This document shows positions 51,794 through 64,000 of a DNA stretch of 64,000 nucleotides, piece by piece; position 1 is the stretch's first letter, and every line of letters starts with the position of its first letter. This stretch comes from Eopsaltria australis (Eukaryota; Chordata; Aves; Passeriformes; Petroicidae), in NCBI GenBank assembly GCA_034509425.1, contig JAVTVJ010000049.1, positions 3,122,001 through 3,186,000 of the forward strand, given 5' to 3'. The translations under genes and the position numbers were made by a program. Below the pieces are notes generated by a model. The model was not told the DNA's origin. It saw nothing but the letters and a program-made list of their open reading frames with translations, and searched no databases.

Positions 51794-52527
51794 CTGAAAT
51801 TCTGAAAATAATTTAGATTCCCTGAAACATTGACACTTTGAATTCATTGCGTGCATGTCTCTGGATGCATGCCTTTAAAAACAGCTTTTTAAGTTATATC
51901 TGAACAAGCTAATAAACATTTTTAAAAGAACATGGTTTTCTGAAGTATTACAAAGTGTTAAACCATGAAGGTTAGAAAAGAGTCATGCACTTTTGGCACA
52001 TCTTACATGCATTACTATCTGGGTGTCAGCAAATACAGCCTTCTCTCCATGTTAAATCTTTCTCAAGTTGTAATTTTAATTTAAAAAGTGTTATTTTAAA
52101 GGGATTCTATTACAGAATACCTCTGAGACTACCACCATCCCAAAAACCATACAACATTTGGATACAAACCCCCACATTCCCTGAAACAAGCAGAAATAGC
52201 CCTAAAGCAGTAGCAGATACTAGATACAAATAAACAGTGTGAAAACATATCAACCTGTACACACCCATGGCCAGACACTCCAGAATACCTGGCTCATCTT
52301 GAATTGCTACACTAGGATTGTGTTCTGAATAGCAAAAACTAACGTACACACACCAGCAGTAAATGCTATGTGCCAACTGCAAATTGCCTCTGAATTTACT
52401 TTCAGTTTGTAACAATAACAGAATACCTTTTAGGCAACACTGGCACATTCTGGAAATGCAGCACTAGTAAAGTGTGCTATTAAGCATAAGAAACCTTCAT
52501 AAGCATGTTTAAAATTTCACAATCTGG

Positions 52528-52542
52528 TTTTTTTTTTTTTTT
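52528..52542. repeat. Poly(T) tract
   Basis: Fifteen consecutive T followed by CCC on the plus strand, 735 bp upstream of exon A in gene orientation. Confidence 0.9.
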
Positions 52543-55500
52543 CCCGACTGAAATTGGCAATGGAGGAATTCAGTGCAAAACTTTGCTAATTAATTATAAA
52601 AAACAACTTTGAGCAATTTTATTCTCCTCAACATCTGAAGCAATTTCTAATCTCGTTGTTTATGACATCTTGCAATTTAAAATGTGTTATTCTGTAGCAT
52701 CATGAAACACAATAAACAGAAAGATTAATCTACCAGATTGAGTGCCTAGTACTCCAAGACAGGGTAGCACTAGGCTGAATAAAACTGGAATACAAATACA
52801 AAAATGCTAAAGACCTTCCATGGCACTGAGCAGCATCATTGAATATTATGCACTTGTAACTTAAGTTTATTTTTTCTGCAATACATCTCCGTGCAGGACA
52901 CAAATTACGCATATATTTACAGCAGATTTAATCTTCCCAGGTTCTGAGTCTGACAAACTACTACCCCTTCCTGAGTAATTACAGCTCTACCACTTCCACA
53001 CTTAACCATTAACATACTGTTTTCAAAGTCTAAAAGGCACAAAGCTCTATTTCCCGCACAACCTCATGATAGGAATAAGTGGAAATTAGCCTTAGCTTTA
53101 TTGCACTGGAGATGATTAGGTGGGTGAGACAACAGAATAACTGATTTTTACAATTTTTCTGTCTCTTGAAATCTTAACATGAGATACAAAAACATGCTCA
53201 GTAAGTGATCAGTCAATCCTTCCTATACTGCCTGTACCTGTGAAGACAAGGAATCACCTGAATATAGTTACAGTCCTATTATGGTCTTCTTGGTGTGAAG
53301 AACCCTTTGGAAAATTTGCAACTCTTCTTTTTTTCCCTGAGCAATCAAAATGATTATGATCCAGATCATAATTCAAAGAAGGACTTTCCTCTTTCTCATA
53401 TACCTGAAGAACTAGCAAAAATATATTTCCTGAAAACAATCTTAATTCAGCCTCTGTAAATTTGTTAAAAAAAAGAGAAAATGTTTCATTCATATTTTTT
53501 CAGGGGAGAAATTTTTTACTTATAATTTAGCCAAGCAAAGGGACACACAATTATTGTTCATCTTGTACAACATCAATACTAAAAGAAAAGGGGTTTAGTT
53601 ATGGATGGTGTATTAAAAATTAGCTGGTTGTATGAGATGAAAGCATAATATCTAAAAAAAGTTTACTAATCTAGCAAGAGAAAAGAACCTATAAGCTTAA
53701 TTCAGGAGCATAATCAGATTCAGGTAACAAAGGTTATGCTTTTTCAGTCCTTACCAGAATCTAACTGCTATCACAGAACAGCAGAAAATTGAACACAAAA
53801 CACAGTGTTCTTTATCTAAGCTAAGTTTTGTTCTCCGTGTTCAAAGATTCCCAACAGCAATCAAAGTGATGGTATTTGTACAGTCAACTAAATACACTGC
53901 ATGATTTGGCAGACCATCAAAACATTCCAGGAGTAGAGCTACAGGAATACTGAAATACAAATAGCCTTCAATGCTGAGGTCTGCTAAGAGAAATACAGTC
54001 ACTGTTAGTCATTGTTTTTCTCTTGTCTGAGTCTTATCAAGCTGTGACTTCTAATCAATTATTCTAATTTGAACAAAATCACGAAATTATGGGCTGGATG
54101 CAGTAGAAATCTCTGACAGTTTCTGCTATTTCTGTGTCACAAGTGAGACATTGACTTTTCTTAAACAGCCAGTCATTATCCTCTGACTGCTGTGTTTCAC
54201 AAGGACAATTCAGTGTAGCCACAGCATAACAACATAATGACACTAAAACTTCCTACAAATAAGAAGTTCAACCTCAGGTTTTAAAATTACTTCCATATTA
54301 AAAAAAAATTAGAATATACATGACTGAGACAATAGCTGTGAAAGCACATTAATATCTCAGTGCTGTGATGGTTCATTCGTGGTTCTTTCAAACAAGGGGG
54401 GAAAAAATTACTCTCCACATACAAATGTGATAACTACCTGTAAAATTTTATATCATTAGAAGTGCTAAGTACCTTCTGCCTCTCCAAACAGAGGAATAAT
54501 TTTGTGAGTCCAGCATTGAATTAAAGTAGCATGAAAGGCCATCAAGCTAGAAAAGTCATATTTTCCTGACTGATACCTGCAGCAATCAACTACAATACCT
54601 ATATAACACCTAATAAAATACCTAATGTTCTAGCCTCATTAAAAACAATGCAGAGACCAACAGAAAATAAGCACATACACGCAAAATTATTAAGTGGACA
54701 CCTAGAATGATGTTCCCAATTAAGACTATAGTGATACCAGCCTTCTTGTACAGCTACTGGACATACAAAATCAAGCACCTCTGCATCAAGTATATGTAAG
54801 ATTCAGAATTCAAACATGTCATGTTTATCAATGACTGTTTTCAGAAGTGCTTCTAGGGCACTACTGGAAGAGTAAACCCAATTATGCACATCTGAATGCC
54901 TTTCCCTACCTGTAAAGACAAAACAGAGTTGTCATTTAACTTAGCTATGCAGCTCTTTCAAAGCATCATTGCAGAAGCAGCACCCCTCTCCAGAGTATTA
55001 GATGTTATAATATAACCAAGTTTTCTAGAACTTATGGTTAGTTTAAGTTTGTAAACTGTCAACGATGGCATATTCTTAAATGAACACCTGTATTATCTAA
55101 TCAATTTTCAGAAATTACTTTGATTATGCTGTACCATAATTAACTGTACAATTATTTCCAACTAAATCCAGTCTTTGCTGATTCGCACTGTTCTCTTATA
55201 CTGCTAACATGTATTTTAAGTTGTCCTTAGTCCTTCACGACTTTGATTCTTTTTTGTTGCAACTAAGGATGCAAATTGCATTTATTACTTCAAACAATTC
55301 AATCACTGAAAATAAATAAATTTAAGGTGACTGCTACAAAAATTTTTGCATCTAATATTGCTTTGTTTAATCTCTCCATAACTACTATGCCCAAAGCATC
55401 ACAAGAAATGTCTAAAAGTTTTCCAAGAAAACAGTCTTTTGGGCTACTAGAGATTTAAAATTTGTGGGTAAATTTGCCTTCATAGTCACACTTGGTTTTT

Positions 55501-56044
55501 TCCCCCCACAAGGAAGGCTATCTCTTTTGTAAAGCAGAAAGCAATTTTTAATCACTCAAGCCTCTTAAGAAAAATACCAAAAGGTTTTTTTTCCTCTCAT
55601 GGTAAATTTTTAGCATTGCAATTATGCCATTTTGCATTTGTAAACAGTTCGAGAAGAAAATGTTGAGAAACGTGTATTTATGGCAACTGATTTAATGTTT
55701 AAAAATCCCCTGATTTTTATACATGTAGATACTGTATAAAAATCTCTATTTGCTGATGCACAGTTTTTGAACTATTTTCATAAGCAACCTCTATTCCATC
55801 CACAAATAAGACTTTGCTTTCTAAAAGGTTCTTTCTGTTAATATCACAGCTACTCTTCCTGGGAATGTTTTGCTCATCCAAGGTTAAACATTTCCATTGA
55901 ATTTTCCTCAGACCCTTTAAAAGGCAATGCAACTGTCTGTGCTTCTGCTACAGGTGAGCAACGAAAGGGTGCCCCTCCATCAGGACCTCTCCATGTAAAT
56001 TCCAGATGCATCAGACTCCCAAGCAGAAGGGAGAACAGCCTTGA

Positions 56045-56084
56045 TATGAACATGGAGTTGAGAATATGAACATGGAGATAAGAA
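56045..56084 (+). repeat. 20-bp tandem duplication, two copies
   Basis: Two adjacent 20-bp units both start atgaacatggag and end agaa plus one base; the second differs at a few sites (ttgagaat versus ataagaac). A local slippage duplication rather than a minisatellite. Confidence 0.8.
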
Positions 56085-57225
56085 CAAAGTACATGTTTTA
56101 GTATTGTGAGTTTGCAAATATTTAGCCATACATGACTGCCAAGCAGCTTAAATCAAAGCTTCAATCAAAGTAAGGACATGACTGGTAAATGCACCTGATA
56201 AACCATACCCAGCATTTGGCAGATGAAAACTCTTCAGGAAAGCTATAGAAATAGCAGAAAATGTTAACATGCAAAAAATCCACATGAAGCTAAAGCATTA
56301 ACTACCTCATGAAGTAATGCGTGCACTTACCCAAATGAACAGAGCATAACAAGTTACACAAAGTCTTTAATGGACTTTGTTCTGATTATGAAAAATTAAA
56401 AGTTATTTCTTAATGTTTCTTCCCATTCTTGTGTGGTTTATTTACAGAAGAAGAAGGGTATGTTTATGTTGTAAAATAAAATCCACTTTGAATCAGGCAG
56501 AGCTCACTACTGAAATACAACATGAAGACAAAGACAGAAGTAACTATTTTTTAAAAGCCCAATACAGGTCAAATACTTGAAAGACATAATTTAACCTTTA
56601 AACACCACTGTACCAAAGGATAGATATTTAATACTGAATTTAAATTAGCTTTTAAGAACAAAGAGAAAATCAGATTTCACTGAAACACCAGAAGTATACA
56701 TGCCAAAATGTGCTTAAGACCATGCTTGATGCAACAGAAGAAGTGTCTCCCCTTTGTCAGAGAAGCATTTTTAATAGGAGATTTTCTATCAAATACAAAG
56801 TTCTGGGCAGACATAAAACTATCGTCCACTGACAACCCTAAACATAGAAAGGTCTTGCTTGTGAGCAGTTCAGATACTGCTCCTATGATAGGTCAGTCAC
56901 ACAGAACCCACACCAGACAGTGGTAATCACTGCTGGAAAGAAATCCTCTTGCTTAGGTATCATTGCTATTTGTAACACAATCTGTAACAACTCCAGAGCA
57001 GGACAGGATACTGCTACTTTATCTTTGCTGGTCTCTTAAATTTTTTTTACCTCATTTCAGATAGTTTTCAGATAGGGTAACTTCAGCCATCATTAGCATT
57101 AGTCATTTGCTCTCATATTCTAGTATATAATTTTATAAAACATAACTGTTGAATTTTGTGGTTTCTGGCTGCAGGTAGCTAATGCTTATTTTTAATAATC
57201 AGTGTTTGCAAGAAATTTAATCCAG

Positions 57226-57576
57226 GTTAGGGTGACCTAATTGCAGCCTTCCAGTACCCGAAGGGAGCCTACAAGAAAAATGGAGAGGGTTTTTTTACAA
57301 GTACATGTAGTCACAGGACAAGGAGGAATAGCTTCAAACTGAACAAGAGTAGGATTATATTAGATATTAAGAGGAATTCTTTACTGTGAGGGTGGTGAGG
57401 CACTAGAACAGGTTTCCTAGAGAAGCTGCAGATGTCCCGAAACTGGGAGTGTTCAAGGCCAGGTTGGATAGACCTCTGAACAACCTGGCCTAGTGAAGGT
57501 GTCCCTGCCCATGGCAGTTGGGCTAGATCTAGATCATGTTTAAGGTCCCTTCCAAACCAAACCATTCTGTGATTAG
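57226..57576 (+). mobile_element. CR1 LINE 3' fragment, plus strand
   Basis: 'ggtgacctaattgcagcctt', 'gaagggagcctacaagaaaa', 'ttctttactgtgagggtggt', 'gtgttcaaggccaggttgg', 'ggtgtccctgcccatggcag' and 'aaggtcccttccaaacc' are successive landmarks of an avian CR1 3' end. It ends 'ccattctgtgatt'. About 350 bp; severely 5'-truncated as usual for CR1. It is well preserved compared with the relics at 9713 and 41031. Confidence 0.95.
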
Positions 57577-59654
57577 TGAGAATTACAGCCATATCCACCA
57601 ATACAGATCTGTAGGCATTCTGTGACCGATCAATATAATGAAATAGTTAATTTGAATGCTAGCTGATAGAAAATAGGTGTTCAGGGTCCCCTCTGGAAAC
57701 TGAGGTGCAGCTATTTTCTTATAAAAACTACAGACCTGAATTCTAATTAGTTGGAAGGTGAAATTTGATATTCTGTTGGAAGGTCTTTGGAACACTCACT
57801 GAAGTTAAGTTGTATGCATTGTAATAAAGAAAATTCTGCTAAATATTTTGAAGAAGATTTTTGTTGTCAACAAGAGTATACCACCTAATAAGTTGGCAGA
57901 AGAGCCAAATGTGTAACAAAAACTTGTGACAGATTTACCAAAGGAGAAGATTTGGAATCCCTTTTAATAAAGATTAAATAAGGCATTAAATAGCTGTTCA
58001 CCACTAAACTAACTGAAATAAACTATTGCAAGTACCTATTATTCATACCACCCCCTTCTAGTAGAAATTGTCAGCATGACTTTTGATCTGACTTGTGATC
58101 TGACCTCTGCTAGTAGAAAACCATGACAGATGGTCTATTCCAGGTTTTTCAGGATAAACGGATTTAAGTTATAAATAATTACTGGCCTACTGGCCTAATG
58201 CTGCAGTTACTGGTAACAGCTTAAATAACTAGTCCCTTACATAAGTAAAGATTACATTAACCTAAAAGCTAATAATAATGTGAATAAGCATTAGAATAAT
58301 ATTACTTAGATAATTTTTTACCAAAATTTCCAGAAAACAAACAGAAAAGTAGGACTTACAAGTGAATGCATGGGAACAAAAGTATGACTCAAATAGCTGA
58401 AATAATGTTTTTTTTTAAATGGGGTTCTCATTAGACAATAATAATGGTGACATAATTATTGCAAGCAATTACTCTTGTTGCTCTGGTTCCTGTCAAAAAA
58501 ATAACTTGGAGAAACTGAGTAGAAAAAAAAGTTGAAGGATTATGTATTTCTTATAGTTTTTATGTTTGTAGTTGGGAAATAAACAGAAAAGTTTTGCTGA
58601 ATAGATAATAAATCTGGAGACGTGCAAGAAGACTGTATGAATATCAGTATGGCCCTCTAAAGTGAAAGTAGTGGGATTCTTAAAAATATCTCCCAATAGT
58701 TTCAAATTAAGCCTGAGCCTTATTTATTACAATGCCAGCCCATAATGGTTCACTAATTATTTTCCACAGAGAAAACTGGGGTTTGCTTCTTTGTGAGATG
58801 AAAGCAATGCAGTACATGCAGTTAAAACCACAACTCACACAGCTGTCAGTGAGCTAAGATTCACACAGACCATATGCATGTCACAATTATAATATGCCAC
58901 TCTACACAAACCATTTTTAAAAAATTAAAGATGCAGTATTTGTTGTGCTTGCTAATTAAAGTGTAAACGTAAACACAGCATCAATTTCTCTCTTCTATTT
59001 AAAAATAACACTAAGCAAAATGTAAGTATCCACCTTTTGCAAGTCTTTCCAAAGAACCTTGAAGGAAGATGACACTGGCAAGGATACTGAAAAATATAAA
59101 GTTATAGAACTGAACGTACAGCAGAAAACAAACACAATGCTTGATGGTACAGCATTGCTCACAGCATTGCTCCCTGGCTCCCGTTAGTGACTGGGTGAAC
59201 ACAAAGATTTCTAACTCTGTGATGGCTGTGGTGCAGCAGCTCAGGCAGCTGAGTCTCAACCCGTGCCATCAAGAAGGTTTGATCTCTACCTCTGACAATC
59301 CTCCTCTGACTTTGCTACCACTCATATTGCTTTCTACCAGGCTATACTGAACCCTGGTGCTGAAACTGAGACAAGAGTATGCAGCACAGCACGGCAGAGT
59401 TGGTGCAGTTGTGCAACATGGTCTGACACAGCTGTGCAGCACCCATTCATGCAGCCCCATACAAAGGCCCAGTTCCAAAACCTGTTTAGCTGCTCTACTG
59501 AAGAGCAGCTCCACGGCTAAGCCATAAGCCTTGCCCTCCAGACAGTTTTAAATTATTTGTCCCTTCCAGAGCTGGGGTATAACAGAGACAAGTCGTAGCT
59601 TCCTAAAATACCTTATACCACTGATGACAATGCAATCTCAACACATAGTCCAGA

Positions 59655-60524
59655 TTGGGATTGAGGGCAGCCTCAGCAAGTTTGCCAACACCAAGGTGCG
59701 TAACTCTGTCAACACACTGGAGGGAAGGGATGCCAGAGGCCTGAGGTGGGCCCATGTAAACCTCACGTTCAACAGAGCCAAGTGCAAGGTCCTGCACCTG
59801 TGTTGGGACAATCGGAAGCAAAAACAGAGGCTGAGCAGAGAATGGATTGAGTGAAGTCCTAGGGAAAAGGACTTGGGGATGCTGATGGACAAAAAGCTCA
59901 ACATGATCTGGTAATGTGCACTGGCAGCCCAGAATGCAACCATGTCCTGGGCTGCATCCAGATCAGCATGGCCAGCAGGCCAAGGGAGGGGATTCTGCTC
60001 TGCCCTTGTGAGACCCACCTGGAGGGCTGCATCCAGCCTTGAGGCCTCCAACACAAGAAAGATGTGGGCATGTTAGTCCAAGCTAAGTTGATCATAGGGC
60101 CGGAGCACCTCTCCTATGAATACAGGCTCAGAGAGTTGGGGCTGTTCAGCCTGCAGAAGGCTCAAAGGAGATCTTGGAGCAACCTTCCAGTACCTAACAG
60201 GAGCCTACAAGAGAGCTGGAAAGGGACTTTTTGAAAGGGCATGTACTGATTTGACAAAGAGTAATGGCCTTAAGCTGAAGGAGAGTGGATTTAGACTAGA
60301 TATTAGAAAAAAATTCTCTGCTGGGGAGATGGCGAGGAACTGGAACAGGATGTCCAGAGAGGCTGTGATGTCCTATCCCTGGGAGTGTTGAAGGCCAGCT
60401 TGGATGAAGCTCTGAGTAATATGGTCTAGAGGAAGATTCCCTGCCAACAGGGAATCAGGTTGGAAGTAGGTGATCTTTAAGGTCCCTTCCAACCCAAAGC
60501 ATTCTGGGATTCTATGATTCTATG
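59655..60524 (+). mobile_element. Longest CR1 LINE copy, with degenerate 3' part of ORF2
   Basis: The first third (59655-59854) translates in one frame to IEGSLSKFANTKVRNSVN... then CKVLHLCWDNRK...REWIE, recognisably the C-terminal part of CR1 reverse transcriptase (family pattern GIE.TLSKFADDTK and CKVLHLG.N). A stop at 59852 and frameshifts follow. The rest includes 'ggggctgttcagcctgcag', 'caaccttccagtacc', 'aggagcctacaagagagctg', 'agattccctgcc' and 'ggtcccttccaaccc', ending 'attctgggattctatgattctatg' at 60524, with visible ATTCTATG repeats. It is dead as a coding element: the catalytic part of the RT lies upstream and is missing, and the FADD-like motif reads FANT. The overlapping frames 59638-60054, 59898-60095 and 60116-60391 belong to this element. 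Confidence 0.95.
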
Positions 60525-63065
60525 ACCTGTACTAAATGTCGCCTCAAGGGTAACCATGTTTTAATATCAACAAGAACTGGAATCAAAGCCTTCCATGGCC
60601 CTGATGTAATTCATGGACACAAAACCTGTCTTGTGTGTAAGTACTTGCCCTGGCTGGCTGTTTTTTCAGGCTTTTTTCCTCAATGGACTATTATTCTCCC
60701 TGTTTTCTGAAAATTTCTCCCATTCCATTTACCAACTCTGGTTTCTTCTGGCTTCAACACTAAACAATGTATACTTTTTGTTTAAACCACTAAAATATAC
60801 AGTATTTCTCCAATATAAAATAGTTTCTTGACCTGGTACGTAGACTATACCTTCTTTCTTTAGCTTCTCAGTTTTTGAAGTTCAAATTTTATTCAATTAG
60901 ACATTTATATGCTTTACACTGAATTCAGACATTTTTACTTTTTTAAGGTTCTACTGAGGTTTGTAGTTTTTTGACACTTAGCTCTCTGTTATTCCATTTA
61001 TTTTCATATATATGTATATGCCTAATCACTGTGTTTTTACATTAATCTTTCTCATTTGAAGTAAACAAGCAACCTCCCATTCTAGTGTGAGGTTTTTTTA
61101 TTATCTTCAGAAAAATAAATTAAACTAGAAATATTTTTTGGAAGAGTTAATAAATAAAAATTTCACCAATAAAATTCTGGCAAGACAGTAGAACCAATAC
61201 ACTTATAAAATAAAGTAAGCATTTAGAAAAGCACATCTACAAAATCATACCCTTTGAACATATAATTTTCACTACATTATCACAGGGCTTGTTTACAATT
61301 TTGAAATGGATACCATGCTACAAGGCTCAACAAGCTAGCAGGAGCTCCCAAAGCCATTCCATTCTCTTCCTCAGACGCATGAGTGAATTGAGAACACACA
61401 CTTAGCAAGTACTAGCTCAACAGATAAGATTTTTATTAAGGGCCCTTTCCCTATATATAGCTCCACAGAAAATAAGCACACTCCAGGAAACACAAAATAA
61501 TGGAAAACAGAGATGAATGCAAAAGCACATGTAGGTAGTTGGCCTATATTCAACTTTAACACTCAATTAGAAAGCTAAGCAGAGAAAAGCTAACTTGGAA
61601 AGTAAAAACTGTATTTAACCGCAGGCCAGCCACCCACAAAACTAGGGAGCATTTCAAGAAGTTCTTGACATGAAAAGAAAGGTACTGGTGAAAATTATTA
61701 CATACAGACTGTTGTTGTTGCTACTGAAGTAGTCATTTTAAGAGACTCCAAGCACAAAACAAAGAGCCCAACCTCCTCCTCAGCTTAGGCAATATCTGGG
61801 TTATAGCAAATCCAGGTCAGGCCCCTGTTAATTGGGTGGAAGTTGGTAGGAATAAGCAGAAGATAAATAGGAAAGTGCAAACAAGATACTCAAATAGGAG
61901 AGTCAGACGCACTCATCTGTGTGAAAACTGGAAAAATGAAACGTGCACCGAGCATGCAATAAAGCAAAGCACCTTAGGAGTTTTACAGCCCAACATGCAA
62001 TTGATGAAGGACAATCTTGTTAATCTCATGTCCATACTGAAACTATGTGACATTTTAAAGCACCAGGATGTCCTCAGACCAGCAGAGGAGATGCACTGGC
62101 ATGTTTACAATGACAAACCATTTCTCTATGCCAACACAAAGCATTACAATATGGTGTGGTCAGGATCGGGCAGACAATTCTCACACATTGCACAAGTATT
62201 TAAGTCTTTACTGACAACCCATGGGACTCGAATTTGCATAGAGAATTACCAGTTGTTGTCAATATAAACATTATGCATTTTTATGTCTTAAGTTTCCTGC
62301 ACTTTAATAAAATATATATTTTCACTAAGAATATACCTCCAACTGATGTCTAAGAGCATAACATCAAGAAAAACATATCGTTTCAATTTCTGCTTCTCTT
62401 TAAAAATGACATTTAAATGTAAGTTCTATCATAAGACAGAAAGAAATAAATCTTTTTGTTATCATCTATGCAAAATTTCCTCCTATAGAGTTTTTTCCCA
62501 GCAAGTAAAAGCCCACAACTGCAATGTAGAATGAAGATACCAGCTCAAAACTGCTTTTCAGTGGAGCAGAAGCTTCACTATGGAAGGATTTCCATACAGT
62601 TTTACAGAAAGAACATATAGTCCTTAAACTTACAAGAGTATCAAAGAAGTCCTGGAATAGAAACAATACCGGGAATTAAAATGTTTTGCTTCATGTAGTC
62701 TCAGTACTACTATGAAGAGGCATGGTATCAAAGGTGTGAAAACCACAAATTCTTTTTTCATTTGCCACTGAAGTGCTCCCATGTGGGAGTAGTAGAATTT
62801 ACACTTTTCATATTCAGAAAATGGTAACACCAAACCAAGACTGCCTGGTAAGTGACAAACAAGGTAGATCCTTATTCCCAGCAACTCTGCCCTGCAAACT
62901 TTTTTTGCCATTTCTCTATTCTTCGAGTTTGTGACAGTTTAGCTAAAAACAATAGTTCTTGGAGAGAAATCTATTAGGATCTTTCATACATTTCTGAGCA
63001 ACTTACAGTAGTAATACGTTGTTATCACTAAAAACCTGTCCAGTAGATTTTGCACTAATCATATG

Positions 63066-63205
63066 ACAGAATCACAGAATAAGATGTGTTGGAAGGGACC
63101 CAAAAGGATCACTGAGTCCAACTCCCAGCCCTGCACAGCAACACCCCCAAGTCACCCCATGTGCCTGAGAGTATTATCCAAACACTCCCTGAAATTTAGA
63201 TCCAG
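63066..63205 (-). mobile_element. CR1 LINE 3' fragment, minus strand
   Basis: 'gacagaatcacagaataag', 'ttggaagggacccaaaagga', 'gtccaactcccagccctgca' and 'catgtgcctgagagtattat' are the complement of a CR1 3' end. About 140 bp remains. It is close to the copy at 10792-11318 in sequence and ends abruptly after 'ccctgaaatttagatcc'. Confidence 0.9.
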
Positions 63206-64000
63206 AACTGCTGAACTGCATAATGCTAAGAAAAATAATTATGATAAAAAAGCTGCATAATGAGTCAACACAGAGCTATTGATGTCACAGATCTAAATTT
63301 CAGACATACACTTAACCTAAATCTGAAGATACAGTATATCTAAATATTTATGTTGCAAAATCTAGTTTTTCACAAGTTTATTGATATTAAGATATCTGCT
63401 TACTGTTTGTTTTATAGTGGGGAATCTCAGGTTAACAGAAGATTGTTTTCATTTTGAACACTTGAAACAGTTTTGCTTGACAGTACTGCATGCTAATAGT
63501 GAGGCATAACTATATTCACAACGAACAAAAGCTACGAGTAAATTTTAAGTTATTCTGGCCTATTGCATCATAGGGTTTTGATCAGCCAGTACTCACACAG
63601 AGATGAAACCTGGCCCTGACTCTTTGGCTTCACACAAGAAGTGAAGGTTGCCTAAGCAATTCGTGCTGTGACTACCTTCAGAAAAAACAGCATTAACAGT
63701 CTTCAGAATAATTAAGCCAGACACTTTCAGAATGAGCTAAATCTAAAATTAAATTGATAACCATGAGGTAATAGAGAAGTATGGGCAGAATACTAATAAG
63801 GTAAATCCTCCTTCTTTGACCCCTTACAGTTCTTGGTGGAAAGTCAACAGTATCATTAACAAAGAACAGGAATTACTATTTACTTAGACTCTCAGAGAAC
63901 TTTAGGCCATACCTGCCTGAAAAAGATATTTAACTAAGTAATCACAGGCATTATGCAACGTTCTGTGTCAGATAAAAACGTGTCTCCGTTGAGCAACAGT

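Larger units (their letters stand above)
51794..64000. other. Upstream intron or 5' flank of MARCHF1
   Basis: The segment is upstream of exon A in gene orientation. It has three CR1 fragments in its right half. A GC-richer unidentified block lies at about 59120-59580, and a 143-codon open frame at 61836-62267 has no recognised domain. 51794-57225 is AT-rich with only a 20-bp tandem duplication (56045-56084) and homopolymer runs. There is no CpG island, so I do not place the promoter here. Noncoding 5' exons of MARCHF1 may exist but cannot be identified by sequence alone. Confidence 0.55.

Noticed and set aside
59638..60054. 138-codon minus-strand open frame
   Set aside because: It is antisense to the CR1 copy at 59655-60524 and not a separate gene.
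1..64000. CRISPR arrays, bacterial operons, tRNA or rRNA genes
   Set aside because: No regularly spaced repeats, no ribosome-binding-site-linked frames and no tRNA-like A/B-box cloverleaf were seen. The repeats and splice structure show bird nuclear DNA.

Overview
This is a stretch of vertebrate, almost certainly bird, nuclear DNA. It is AT-rich, non-operonic and almost free of long open frames. Truncated CR1 LINE fragments with the bird-type 3' end (repeats of ATTCTATG or its complement) are scattered on both strands. There is one near-complete avian endogenous-retrovirus solo LTR and a small piece of a second. No bacterial gene, CRISPR array, structural RNA or CpG-island promoter was seen. 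The LTR type is one I associate with Neoaves rather than chicken, but the species cannot be fixed from this window.

The only gene recognised is MARCHF1 (MARCH1), a membrane-bound RING-CH E3 ubiquitin ligase, on the minus strand. Two short coding exons can be read with consensus splice sites. Exon A at 51662-51793 encodes the start ([14 protein letters not shown]...) and ends ...NSTL in phase 0. Exon B at 7965-8015 is 51 nt, is phase 0 at both ends and encodes NDKSPGRSTSRSSNISK. Joined, they match the N-terminal cytosolic tail of MARCHF1 as I remember it from mammals, including the known exon break just after NISK. The RING-CH domain and the two membrane helices are not in the window and should lie beyond the left edge.

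Layout, left to right. 1-7964 is intron after exon B, with simple repeats, two adjacent perfect palindromes and no recognisable exon. 7965-8015 is exon B. 8016-51661 is a 43.6 kb intron. It carries CR1 relics (9713-9783, 10792-11318, 19079-19262, 41031-41093, 46104-46147, 48775-49183), LTR pieces (15512-15619, 46242-46812), two stretches that look like possible conserved regulatory DNA (about 31000-31720 and 39775-40050), and a possible cryptic exon (51003-51049) close to exon A. 51662-51793 is exon A. 51794-64000 is upstream intron or 5' flank, with three more CR1 copies (57226-57576, 59655-60524, 63066-63205).

Most open frames above 60 codons are chance frames or lie inside or antisense to repeats. 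I found no clear new biological system. The more interesting points are the splice structure of MARCHF1 (in-frame cassette exon, possible N-terminal extension, cryptic exon), the antisense LTR with intact-looking TATA and poly(A) signals, the candidate regulatory stretches, and a few unexplained GC-richer blocks and open frames.
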